A stretch of DNA of 20,223 nucleotides, from the NCBI GenBank assembly GCA_037380725.1, contig JARRRL010000013.1, positions 1-20,223 on the forward strand. The letters run 5' to 3'. The DNA comes from JARRRL01 sp037380725. GTDB taxonomy: Bacteria; Pseudomonadota; Gammaproteobacteria; Pseudomonadales; JANQJO01. This document shows, piece by piece, positions 1 through 7,548 of the stretch; the first letter of the stretch is position 1; every line of letters starts with the position of its first letter. A program made the position numbers and the translations under genes. A model generated the notes under the pieces. That model made no database searches. It worked only from the letters and a program-made list of their open reading frames with translations, and was not told the DNA's origin.

Positions 1-629
1 GGAAACTGGGACTTGAGACAGACTCCCCCTCTGACCCTCAATCCGGCAATGGCACACCAGTAAGACATGCCGTGCTCTCGGAAGGCGCGCTCAAGGCCCT
101 CCCAATAGTCCTGAGTGGCAAATTGAGAATCCAGATAGATGAACCGAGCTGTATAGAGAAATATTGTGTGAGGCGTGTCATGTGGGGCTTCTTTGAACGA
201 CTGAAGTTCGCCTATCCCGGTAACACTCAGACCGGATATCTTGGCAGCTATATCTGCCGGAAATCTATGTGTGCTTTTGAGGGGAACAAGTGCGCTATTG
301 CCATTGAAAGTCTCATTCGGACTCTCTCCACCCATATTGTCGAAAATGGCCTGATCCGGATCACCTAGCCTTTGCAGCATAACATCATCGCAAGGGAACA
401 ATTCGTTAATGAGATCGTCCTGAAATTTTTGTGTATCTTGCATTTCGTCCACGAGGACATAGGAAAAACGTTTTCTGAGTGCGCTTACAATCTCGCTATT
501 CTCCTGGATGCACTGCTTTGCAAAGTAGTACATCTCTGAGTAAAAAAAGTATCCCCGGTCAATGCGCTCATGAAATACTTCAATAAGATTGATACGAATT
601 AACAAGGTCGTAACTGTCACCCAGATAAT
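1..629 (-). pseudogene. UvrD/GajB-like superfamily 1 helicase, N-terminally truncated, runs off the window
   Basis: Reading the minus strand gives an open frame from a TGA at 630-632 to the window edge (possible GTG at 618-620 or TTG at 603-605). It shows the helicase Walker B motif YVLVDEMQDTQ, then GDPDQAIFD (motif III) and STHRFPADIA (motif IV region), in the right order and spacing for UvrD-like helicases. The style (DEMQDT, GDPDQAIF, S-x-RF-xx-IA) resembles helicases that work with OLD-type nucleases, as in Gabija GajB, rather than housekeeping UvrD or Rep. About 60 residues precede Walker B. The family needs roughly 200 residues there, including a GxxGTGKT Walker A loop, and no minus-strand frame from 630 to 870 supplies it. 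So the gene looks decapitated and probably inactive, although a programmed or sequencing frameshift is not excluded. The rest of the gene, and any nuclease partner, lies outside the window. Confidence 0.72.
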
Positions 630-875
630 TCACAGATTGAGTAATTAAAAGTCGAGCTGGAGACAAGACCTATCTGACAACGAATGCTGTTATTGAATTC
701 GTGAAGGCTCGCTTTGAGATTGCATATATACCGAGCGGAATGAGAGACTAGTTTCATCATCATTCCTGACCTCAGCAGAGTCATCCATGATTTAGAGGAT
801 CGAGCGCTATTCCAGTGCGCGTAATTACGCGGGAATAGTAGGGTTGCTGGAGGGACCGGCAATGGTGAGCGTGAG

Positions 876-3698
876 TCAGGTATGCGTTCCCACGCAGGAG
901 CGTGGGAACGAGAAAGCGAGCCGGTATTTCCTTCTATAAATAAGCGATTGATCAAGGTGTTTGATTTCTTCTTTTATCATAGCAATCACGTCTTCCTGGA
1001 TGGCTTTCCAAGCCTGGGGCGTGAGAAATAAACCGTCGTCTTCATCCCTATCAAGCTCAAGGGTTTGATGCCGGTCTTTAACGATACCCCGAATCGTCGC
1101 CACAAGACTCAAGCTGAAAGTTTCTGTGGTCACCATAAGAGAAGAGGTGTCTTTAATGACAGAAACCAGTTTTTCAGAAATTTTATTAAAGGTGCCGCTG
1201 GCACAGATATTTATCGCAGGCTTTCCATCATCTTTGGGGTTGAGTTCGGCATTCAAGTTGTTACCCCGTCTGATTTCGTACAAGGTGCCAATGAGGGCCT
1301 CTTTCGCTTCTTGTGCAGATACGTTGGGTTCTCGCTGATTGGGATCGTTGGCCGCTAGCCAGGCCAGGGCTAAAAATGCTTTAACTTTGATCTTTGAGAC
1401 TATATCTTTATACTCTAAATGCTGTGGATGCGCTATCCAATCTTGTGCGGTTGCGCGTTTGTAATCAGAGTTGACATAACCCCCGTTAAAAGCGGCATTT
1501 TCAGTCGGTAATTGTTTGATCCATCGAGAAAAATTTAAGTACGCTTCATCCAGGTCTTGGTTTGCGTTTTTTGACTCCAAGAACTTTGCGTTTTGAGAAG
1601 CGCATCTGTGTATGCTTGCGGTGTGAGTGTTTTGTGCAAAATTTAATGCTTCATTGAGCACATTTTCAGGTCTTATGTCAATCTGTATATTAAGATTGTT
1701 TCTCACGCCGACAGGTAATTGATGCCATCTGATGGCGGTATTATTAAACCAAATGTTCTCCAGATTCGGCATTTCAGATAAGAAATTTAATTCGTTGAAA
1801 TTTAACTGATTATTATCGTTGCAACAAAGAGATCTAAGCGTTTTGCATGACTCTAGATTCATATGAGTGAGTTGATTATTCATGCAGCTAAGTTCTTTAA
1901 GGTTTGTGCAGGGTTCCAGGTTCAGATCGGTGAGTTGCATATCATCTAAATAGATATTTTCAAGCGCCTTGCAGGGTTCAAGATTCAATTGAGTCATTGG
2001 ATTTCCGGAGCAATCCAGTGTTTGAAGGGATTCGCATGGCGCAAGGTCCAGTTCAGGTATGTTGTTTATGGAGCAATTAATTATTTTAAGGTCCTTGCAG
2101 GGTTCAAGGTCCAATTGAGATAATTGATTATTGATGCAATACAGGTAATTCAGTTTTGTGCAGGGTTTAAGGTTCAGTTGAGTTAAAGGATTAATAGAAC
2201 AATTCAGAATTGTAAGCTCTTTACAGGGTTCAAGATCCAGTTGGGTAATTCTATTGTCTCCCAAGTCGATCATTTCAAGGGTTTTGCATGGTTCCAGGTT
2301 GAGTTGAGTCAGTTTGTTATTTTTGCAGTCAAGCTTTTTAAGCGCTCTACAGGGTTCAAGGTTCAGTTCAGTGAGTCTGTTCTCTCTGCAGAAAAGATTT
2401 ATAAGGTCTTTGCAGGGGCTGAGGTCTAGTTGAGTCAACAGATTGTTTTTGCAATCAAGTTTCCGAAGGGTTGTGGCGAATTCAAGGTTAAGTTCAGTTA
2501 ATTGATTGTTGTCACAGAAAAATATTTCAAGGTTCTTGCAATCGCTAATGTCCAGCTCGGTGAGGTGATTATTGCTGCAGGAAAGATTTTTAAGGTCTTT
2601 GCAGGATTCAAGATTAAGATGATTAAGTGTATTATCGTTGCAAAGCAGCGTTTGAAGGTCTTGGCAAAGTTCAAGGTCAAGTTGTGTGAGTCGATTATTA
2701 TCGCAGAAAAGATTTTTAAGGTTTTGGTGCTGATTAAGATTCAGTCTCGGTAATAAATTATTTCTGCAATTAAGCGTTTCAAGTTTTTTGCAGGCTTCAA
2801 TATTCAGTTGAGCGAGTTGATTGTTTTCGCAGGAAAGCTTTTGAAGGGTTTTTCCTTGATTAAGGTCCAGTTTCGTGAGTTGATTGTTGTTGCAATTAAG
2901 AGTTTCAAGTTTTTTGCAGGCTTCAATGTTCAGCTGAGCGAGTTGATTGTTTTCGCAGGAAAGCTCTTGAAGGGTTTCGATTTGATTAAGATTCAGTGTC
3001 GTTAACGAGTTATTTCTACAAATTAGGGATTCAAGGTCTTTGCAGGCTTCAATATTCAATTGAGTGAGTTGATTCTTTTCGCAGGAAAGCTCTATAAGGG
3101 ATTCGGCTTGATTAAGATTTAGTGACGTTAGCCGGTTATTGTCACAAGAAACACATCGTAGATTTTTGCAGGCTTCAAGGTCCAGTTGAGCAAGTTGGTT
3201 GTTTTCGCAAGAAAGCTCTTGAAGCGATTCGCATTGATTAAGGTTGAGTTTATTTAATAGACCATCGCTGCAATCAAGATACATAAGGGATTCGCATTGA
3301 TCAATGCTCAGTTCCTTTAGAGGGTTGTTGCTGCAATTAAGGTATATAAGGTTTTTGCAGGCTTCAAGGTTCAGTTGAGTTAATTGGTTGCCGTTGCATT
3401 CCAAGTACTTAATGGTTTTGCAATCATTAAAAATATTGGGTAAAGAGGTTAAGTTTAATTCAGATAAATCCAGAACTTCTAAGCTGTTTGTAATGCATTC
3501 TTTGATTATTTCTCCAGCTTTTATTCTGTTGGGTTTTTCAGTTTGACTGGATTCAATCCATTCGTTAAGACTATTTTCCCAGCAATTTATGTTGGCGAAC
3601 AGGACGTTTTCTTGGTTTGGTTTAGAAGGCGATTTCATGTCGTCAGACGTCTGTGAAACAACAGAATGAGGCGTAAAATAGCTTATCATGCTTGTCAT
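876..3698 (-). CDS. leucine-rich-repeat protein with effector-like C-terminal domain
   Basis: A 940-residue protein with no signal peptide or membrane segment. Residues 1-95 are a leader region. Residues 96-620 are 25 consecutive 21-residue leucine-rich repeats of the pattern LxxLxCxNNQLTQLNLExCK, each with a buried Cys/Asn ladder, and an irregular capping repeat follows to about 655. Residues 675-920 are a separate helical-looking domain containing HTASIHRCAS (691-700), RRGNNLNAEL (810-819) and ICASGTFNKISEKL (831-844). I associate this C-terminal style with secreted-effector-type proteins of intracellular gammaproteobacteria, from memory only. LRR solenoids bind proteins, so a host-directed or partner-binding role is an inference. 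The gene stands alone, with a good sigma70-type promoter about 60 bases upstream. The last dozen residues and the stop come from a REP-like palindrome, so the original C-terminus may have been lost. There is no strong ribosome binding site at the first ATG; the ATG at 3687-3689 is an alternative. Confidence 0.85.
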   Translation of the reverse strand: MTSMISYFTPHSVVSQTSDDMKSPSKPNQENVLFANINCWENSLNEWIESSQTEKPNRIKAGEIIKECITNSLEVLDLSELNLTSLPNIFNDCKTIKYLECNGNQLTQLNLEACKNLIYLNCSNNPLKELSIDQCESLMYLDCSDGLLNKLNLNQCESLQELSCENNQLAQLDLEACKNLRCVSCDNNRLTSLNLNQAESLIELSCEKNQLTQLNIEACKDLESLICRNNSLTTLNLNQIETLQELSCENNQLAQLNIEACKKLETLNCNNNQLTKLDLNQGKTLQKLSCENNQLAQLNIEACKKLETLNCRNNLLPRLNLNQHQNLKNLFCDNNRLTQLDLELCQDLQTLLCNDNTLNHLNLESCKDLKNLSCSNNHLTELDISDCKNLEIFFCDNNQLTELNLEFATTLRKLDCKNNLLTQLDLSPCKDLINLFCRENRLTELNLEPCRALKKLDCKNNKLTQLNLEPCKTLEMIDLGDNRITQLDLEPCKELTILNCSINPLTQLNLKPCTKLNYLYCINNQLSQLDLEPCKDLKIINCSINNIPELDLAPCESLQTLDCSGNPMTQLNLEPCKALENIYLDDMQLTDLNLEPCTNLKELSCMNNQLTHMNLESCKTLRSLCCNDNNQLNFNELNFLSEMPNLENIWFNNTAIRWHQLPVGVRNNLNIQIDIRPENVLNEALNFAQNTHTASIHRCASQNAKFLESKNANQDLDEAYLNFSRWIKQLPTENAAFNGGYVNSDYKRATAQDWIAHPQHLEYKDIVSKIKVKAFLALAWLAANDPNQREPNVSAQEAKEALIGTLYEIRRGNNLNAELNPKDDGKPAINICASGTFNKISEKLVSVIKDTSSLMVTTETFSLSLVATIRGIVKDRHQTLELDRDEDDGLFLTPQAWKAIQEDVIAMIKEEIKHLDQSLIYRRKYRLAFSFPRSCVGTHT
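885..910. repeat. REP-like palindrome (11-bp perfect arms)
   Basis: Left arm CGTTCCCACGC at 885-895, loop AGGA, right arm GCGTGGGAACG at 900-910. Palindromes of this GTTCCCACGC / GCGTGGGAAC type are scattered in many copies through some gammaproteobacterial genomes. Only one copy is visible here. The palindrome is translated as the end of the LRR protein on the minus strand, and the stop codon (876-878) lies just beyond it. Confidence 0.75.
1776..3413 (-). repeat. 63-bp tandem repeat array encoding 26 LRR units
   Basis: The LRR core is built from 63-bp units (21 residues) in perfect register, with no indels from residue 96 to 620. Units 3-11 alternate between an LNLNQ-ending type and an EACK-ending type, giving a 126-bp (42-residue) higher-order period. 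Units 8-9 and 10-11 are almost identical in protein sequence, which implies a recent duplication of that dimer. Later units (16-25) are homogenised around LNLEPCK instead. Confidence 0.85.
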
Positions 3699-3759
3699 GC
3701 TCAGTGTGAATAATCTGATTTATAGTTATATTAAACAGTCAAAATAGATAGCGGTACGA

Positions 3760-3788
3760 ATTATATTTTTATTACACATCGTTGTAAA
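3760..3788 (-). promoter_or_regulatory. sigma70-type promoter for the LRR gene
   Basis: On the minus strand TTTACA (3783-3788) is followed after exactly 17 bases by TATAAT (3760-3765), matching the sigma70 consensus at 11 of 12 positions. The predicted start would leave a leader of about 55 bases before the ATG at 3698. This is prediction only. Confidence 0.55.
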
Positions 3789-4024
3789 CTTTATGATCGA
3801 TCCAAAAATGGATGGCTCGATAAGTTAGATTACTATCTGTATGATTATGCTAAAAAGGAGAGTACAAACGGGAGTTAAGAAGAGAAGGCAACACCGGACC
3901 GAATTGAAAGTCAAAGATTGCGCTAGAGGCTCACATAGGTCAAAAAACAACCAGTCAAGTCTCTAGCGAACACGCGTTAGCAGCAGTGCAAGTGGGCCAG
4001 TTAGCCAGTGGAAGAGCAAGTCTG
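3789..4024. other. non-coding spacer with an 8-bp inverted repeat
   Basis: No convincing reading frame in either direction between the LRR promoter and the 3' end of the 5'-nucleotidase gene. The only structure seen is CGCTAGAG at 3921-3928 facing CTCTAGCG at 3961-3968, a possible stem with a 32-base loop downstream of the nucleotidase gene. It has no adjoining T-run, so it is not called a terminator. Confidence 0.4.
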
Positions 4025-5551
4025 TCAATCGCTGTACTCGGCGTAGTTGAAATTTGTGGTTACAGAAGTGGCCGATACGTTGCTTGTGGTGTCTGGATAG
4101 GTAGATTTCAGCTCATCGATCAGGGCGAAGCGCGAATCCACTAACTTGTCACTGAGGATCTTGATATTAGGGTTGTCCACCAGGAACTCTAACCCGGTGT
4201 CTCCGCGCTCAATCAGGAAGGACGAGATCGAAACCACATAATTGGCTTTCGGGTCGAGGGGAATGCCTTTGACAGTCCATTTGGCACGGCTTTTATTGAC
4301 ATTGGCGTGGTGTAGGAATCCACCTTTCCCTCTATTCTGTTCGCCTGCGTCCAGGGCTTTTTCTAGAATATCTCCTGGCATGCTGACCTGAGAGTAATCC
4401 CCGCCAAAAGGCAATATCCGGATCACATCGTATTGGGTCACATTGCCTGCTGGCAGAATGTCGTCAATACGAATACTGCCCGCGTTAAATAGGGACACGT
4501 CAGAGCCCGGGTAGGCTGACAAAGCGCTTTTCGCCACCAGCGAAGTCAGATGGGTATCCCCGCCACGGACACTGGCTTCCAGTCCGTCCAATGGTACGTC
4601 AGTGACAGCCACCAATTGTTCCGGTTCAAAGCCGTCCTCACGGAAAGCTTCAAAGGCTTTATTGACCCAAGCGTCCACCACTTTCTTAATGGCAGGATCC
4701 TCGTGAAAACGGGAGTCGATAATTTGCAGATGGGAATTTATTGTGAGAGATTTTGTTCGGGTATCGTAGGCGAGATTGTGAATATAGACCGAGCGTGCAT
4801 TGGCATCGGCTTTCGCAATGGGGGTGAAGTGGGGGCCTCTGCGTAGGTAGGCATTTTCATGTTCATGTCCTCCGAGAATCAAATCGATTTCCGGGATTTG
4901 TTCTGCGAATTGAACATCTTTCTCCAGATCCTGATGTGTGAGCATGATCAGCACATCGACATTTTCTTTTTCCTTCAGTTGAGTCGCGGCTTTTTGCGCC
5001 GTGCTCATGGGATCATTGATCGTGATGAAGTCCTTCGCCAATGATGGCAAGGTAACCCCCACCATTCCAATTTTGATTCCTTCAACCTCAAAGACAACGG
5101 TTTCGGAGGTGTTCTTGAAGGGTAAACCAGTGGTAGCATCCAGCACGTTACTGGAAAATATTTTAAATTTGGCCTGTTTTAGGCTATCTACTAAGGCCTC
5201 TCGGCCATTGTCGAACTCATGATTACCAAATGTCATGAAGTCCCACTCCATGGCATTGAACGTTGCCACCATCTGCTTGCCGTTCAGGCGCTCACCGTTC
5301 ACCTTGGCAGTGCCGATGGCTGAAGGGCTCAGCAGATCTCCTGCAAGTAGGGTATAGGTATTGGGGTTTTCGGTATTCAGTCGCTTGATCAATGTCTGCA
5401 AGCGGGCCAGTCCGCCATACTGGCCACCGTTAACGGGATTCATCTCATAGACATCATTGGCTTGTACCAGCGTGATATTCACCACCTTGGCTGAGACGGG
5501 GAACGCAAAAACAAGTGTGCAAACAAGGCACAGAATCTTATTCATCGTCAT
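4025..5551 (-). CDS. secreted 5'-nucleotidase / metallophosphatase, UshA family
   Basis: 508 residues. A Sec signal peptide (basic start, hydrophobic 5-18, cleavage after VSA at 19-21) puts the enzyme in the periplasm. The N-terminal calcineurin-like metallophosphatase domain (about 24-290) shows metal-site motifs NDVYE (D33), GDLLSPS (D72), GNHEFDNG (N110-H111), LTHQD (H206) and GGHEHE (H229, H231). The C-terminal nucleotidase domain (about 310-490) contains NAGSIRIDDILPAG, PFGGD and GKGGFLH. The family hydrolyses nucleoside 5'-monophosphates and related phosphoesters for salvage of nucleosides and phosphate. In UshA the first motif is DxH; here a tyrosine replaces that histidine (DVY), a variant I recall from other subfamilies, so the exact substrate is uncertain. 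The first ATG has a good ribosome site (AGGAGG, 5 bases away). The gene appears monocistronic. Confidence 0.9.
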   Translation of the reverse strand: MTMNKILCLVCTLVFAFPVSAKVVNITLVQANDVYEMNPVNGGQYGGLARLQTLIKRLNTENPNTYTLLAGDLLSPSAIGTAKVNGERLNGKQMVATFNAMEWDFMTFGNHEFDNGREALVDSLKQAKFKIFSSNVLDATTGLPFKNTSETVVFEVEGIKIGMVGVTLPSLAKDFITINDPMSTAQKAATQLKEKENVDVLIMLTHQDLEKDVQFAEQIPEIDLILGGHEHENAYLRRGPHFTPIAKADANARSVYIHNLAYDTRTKSLTINSHLQIIDSRFHEDPAIKKVVDAWVNKAFEAFREDGFEPEQLVAVTDVPLDGLEASVRGGDTHLTSLVAKSALSAYPGSDVSLFNAGSIRIDDILPAGNVTQYDVIRILPFGGDYSQVSMPGDILEKALDAGEQNRGKGGFLHHANVNKSRAKWTVKGIPLDPKANYVVSISSFLIERGDTGLEFLVDNPNIKILSDKLVDSRFALIDELKSTYPDTTSNVSATSVTTNFNYAEYSD

Positions 5552-5992
5552 GGCACCCTCCTTGGAATGTCTTTTATGAGGTTTTATGAGCCCTTCTATA
5601 ATTACTTGGCGCTTTTGCTTTCAGAGCCTCTTCGTTTGTCGGGTGCAGGCAGGAGGCTCGTTTAATGATTGAAATTAGTTATAGGTTAGGCATTATAGGT
5701 ATGCAATTTTAATAAGACCCAGCTGGGGCCTGTTTGTATACAGTCTGCTAATACCTGGCACTAGGTTATCCAATGCACACATCTTTTTTGATCCACAGCA
5801 AAATGGGAGCTCAATAATTTAGAGGGATTATATAGGAAATCAGGAGAAAATGTTACTTGAACGACGGGGTGAAAATTAATCAGACGTAGGTTTATTTTCA
5901 AGTATATAATCGCTTTTGTCATCTTGCAGCGTGAAGAATTTTTCATGTCCAATCGATGAGTTGTAAGTATTCCTCAAGCATGAAAGGGATTC
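5552..5992. other. 441-bp intergenic region, no supported gene
   Basis: AT-rich spacer containing the upstream region of the 5'-nucleotidase gene and the 3' flank of the lipoprotein gene. On the minus strand a TATAGA (near 5597-5602), preceded 18 bases earlier by CTGAAA, could be the nucleotidase promoter. A CCCAGCTGGG palindrome lies near 5720. A 63-codon open frame (5761-5952, minus) has no ribosome site and no recognisable content and is not called. Confidence 0.4.
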
Positions 5993-6469
5993 TTATTCGC
6001 ATGTTGCCTCAGACTCGTAACCCAGGTAATAATATTCCTCCCATAGCGTTGGCTTCGATTCTGAAATTGAAAACACTATACCTTCTGTGGTTGTGCAATA
6101 ATCGAAATCCAGTTTATCTAATGAATCCAATTTAAAAAAACCTATTCCAAGATTGATTGGCGATTTGCTTGAGACTTTATAAAAAGAATAGCCGCTTGCG
6201 CGGTTAGCTGCTTTTCTATCATCAAGGAGTGCGTAGCACTCATCACCCGATTTTGCTTCCTCGGTTATGGTAGCTGTACTGAAATTTTTTCCTGACTCAA
6301 ACTCATACAATGTAAAGGTCTTTGGAAGTGCTATCGTTGAATTTTTGATAGCCAAACAATTGCCGTGCAGCCATCCTACATTCTCATGAATATCCACATT
6401 TTTCTTCTGTGGCAGAACAGAACATGAGATCAGAAGCCCAATCAAACCAGCAAAGATTACTATATTCAT
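5993..6469 (-). CDS. small lipoprotein of unknown function
   Basis: 158 residues from the ATG at 6467-6469, which has an excellent ribosome site (GGGAGGT, 3-4 bases away). An in-frame start 11 codons upstream lacks one. The N-terminus is a short hydrophobic segment followed by the lipobox LISC, with the lipidated cysteine at residue 16 and Ser at +2, so an outer-membrane lipoprotein is expected. The mature part is soluble, with cysteines near residues 39, 78, 125 and 157 that could form two disulfides. I recognise no domain. The upstream 82-residue frame ends within this gene's ribosome site, which suggests translational coupling and a shared function. Confidence 0.7.
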   Translation of the reverse strand: MNIVIFAGLIGLLISCSVLPQKKNVDIHENVGWLHGNCLAIKNSTIALPKTFTLYEFESGKNFSTATITEEAKSGDECYALLDDRKAANRASGYSFYKVSSKSPINLGIGFFKLDSLDKLDFDYCTTTEGIVFSISESKPTLWEEYYYLGYESEATCE

Positions 6470-6470
6470 A

Positions 6471-6719
6471 TTACCTCCCGTTGAAAGACCAATGTGGAGC
6501 ATCCGTTTTCAACTTTTTTACTCCGTAGGATTCGCCAACGGAATGTAATACGGTATTAGCATTGACATTTGAAAAATAAGTGACTTGCACTGATGTACCA
6601 TTTTTATTTTTTACTTTGATTGTTCCGCTCCATTTTATAGTTATGTCAATGGCTTTTTTTCGCGTACTTTTTGTGTCGCATGATTCTGTTTTGTTGGCCG
6701 TTATTGAATGTTTGCGCAC
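6471..6719 (-). CDS. hypothetical 82-residue protein, coupled to the lipoprotein gene
   Basis: Open frame of 82 codons using GTG at 6717-6719. It has no internal Met, so the start is uncertain. The sequence is polar and basic in its first third (RKKAIDITIKWSG), then beta-rich (TIKVKNKNGTSVQVTYF), and ends HWSFNGR. The stop codon TAA lies between the GGGAGG ribosome site and the ATG of the lipoprotein gene, so the two are almost certainly on one mRNA. There is no signal peptide, membrane segment or family I know. The organised position favours a real gene; the weak start and AT-rich composition argue for caution. Confidence 0.5.
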   Translation of the reverse strand: MRKHSITANKTESCDTKSTRKKAIDITIKWSGTIKVKNKNGTSVQVTYFSNVNANTVLHSVGESYGVKKLKTDAPHWSFNGR

Positions 6720-6872
6720 GCGTAGCCAGTTGCTCTGTTTAATGTGGTAAGATTTGAAATTTTACCGTGCCACATGATTAATAATTTAGCTTAAAGGTTC
6801 AACTTTTCGTGTGGGTTTCGGATTTAAATTGCTAAAAAGAAAACCATTGACGACGTGAACACCTTGAAAGTG

Positions 6873-6891
6873 CCCTGGCTTGCTGTCAGGG
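6873..6891. other. small stem-loop just after the GST gene
   Basis: CCCTG (6873-6877) and CAGGG (6887-6891) form a 5-bp stem immediately 3' of the GST stop codon. No T-run follows on the minus strand, so it may be a 3'-end structure rather than an intrinsic terminator. Confidence 0.3.
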
Positions 6892-6892
6892 T

Positions 6893-7516
6893 TTATTCAG
6901 CGGGTTTGGTTTCGATTACCGATGTGCGTGTGTGTCTGATCGCTAACCAGGCAGCTAGGTGGGGGCGCTGTTGAAGCCAATTCAATTCGCCGAGACGAAA
7001 CGCCAGATAATCAAGCGCGCACACCAGTGCGATCTCCCCTAAATGAAATGTTTCATCTTGAGAGCTGTTGGTTTCAATGATCTTTTCAATATAATCAAGC
7101 GTTGTGTTAATCCCCAATTGCCATCGATTTATCCAGTGGTCCGATTGCTGTTCGCGTGGGCGTGCACGTTCCATTACCCACAAAATCGCCGAAACGGACA
7201 TTTCGTCACAGAGCGATTCCAGGGACATAAGCTGTTCCAACTTTATTCCGCTTGGGCGGGTCAGGCTGGCCTTATTGTGTTCGCTTACGGCAAAATCGTC
7301 GATAAACCGGGCAATGACTGGACTGTTCACGATCAGCGTTCCGGATGCAGTGACAAGAGCAGGCACCTTGGACAGCGGGTTGATTTTTCTCAATGCATCG
7401 CTGTGTTTGAGTGGATTCAGCGTTTCAAATTGAAACGCCGATTCTAATCCAAGTTCTTTGATCAAAATAACAATTTTCCGCGCATAAGGCGAGGTGCTAG
7501 AAATGATTAATTTCAC
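6893..7516 (-). CDS. glutathione S-transferase family protein (YibF-like)
   Basis: 207 residues starting at a GTG with a strong ribosome site (GAGGAG, about 6 bases away). Residues 1-80 are a thioredoxin-fold GST domain: MKLIISSTSPYARK at the start (Ser8-Pro9 region, as in YibF), NPLSKVPALV with the conserved cis-Pro at about 52, then NSPVIARFID where most relatives have DS. The remainder is the all-helical C-terminal domain ending in ALDYLAFRLGEL and WLAIR. The family conjugates or reduces substrates with glutathione in the cytosol; this subgroup's substrate is unknown. The start lies 32 bases after the symporter stop, so co-transcription with actP is plausible. Confidence 0.88.
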   Translation of the reverse strand: MKLIISSTSPYARKIVILIKELGLESAFQFETLNPLKHSDALRKINPLSKVPALVTASGTLIVNSPVIARFIDDFAVSEHNKASLTRPSGIKLEQLMSLESLCDEMSVSAILWVMERARPREQQSDHWINRWQLGINTTLDYIEKIIETNSSQDETFHLGEIALVCALDYLAFRLGELNWLQQRPHLAAWLAIRHTRTSVIETKPAE

Positions 7517-7548
7517 AATATTCTCCTCACGTTTGTTGTGCTCAGGCT

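Noticed and set aside
72..368. 98-codon open frame on the plus strand
   Set aside because: It lies antisense to the helicase fragment, whose motifs are unmistakable on the minus strand.
617..955. 112-codon minus-strand frame
   Set aside because: It runs through the REP palindrome and overlaps the LRR gene end; the sequence is Ser/Arg-rich, resembles nothing, and does not supply the missing helicase half.
2241..3005. Several plus-strand frames rich in KxFKVxAGF-type repeats
   Set aside because: They are the antisense translation of the 63-bp LRR array and inherit its periodicity.
1776..3413. CRISPR array suggested by regular repetition
   Set aside because: The 63-bp units are coding, with no conserved repeat/variable spacer structure.
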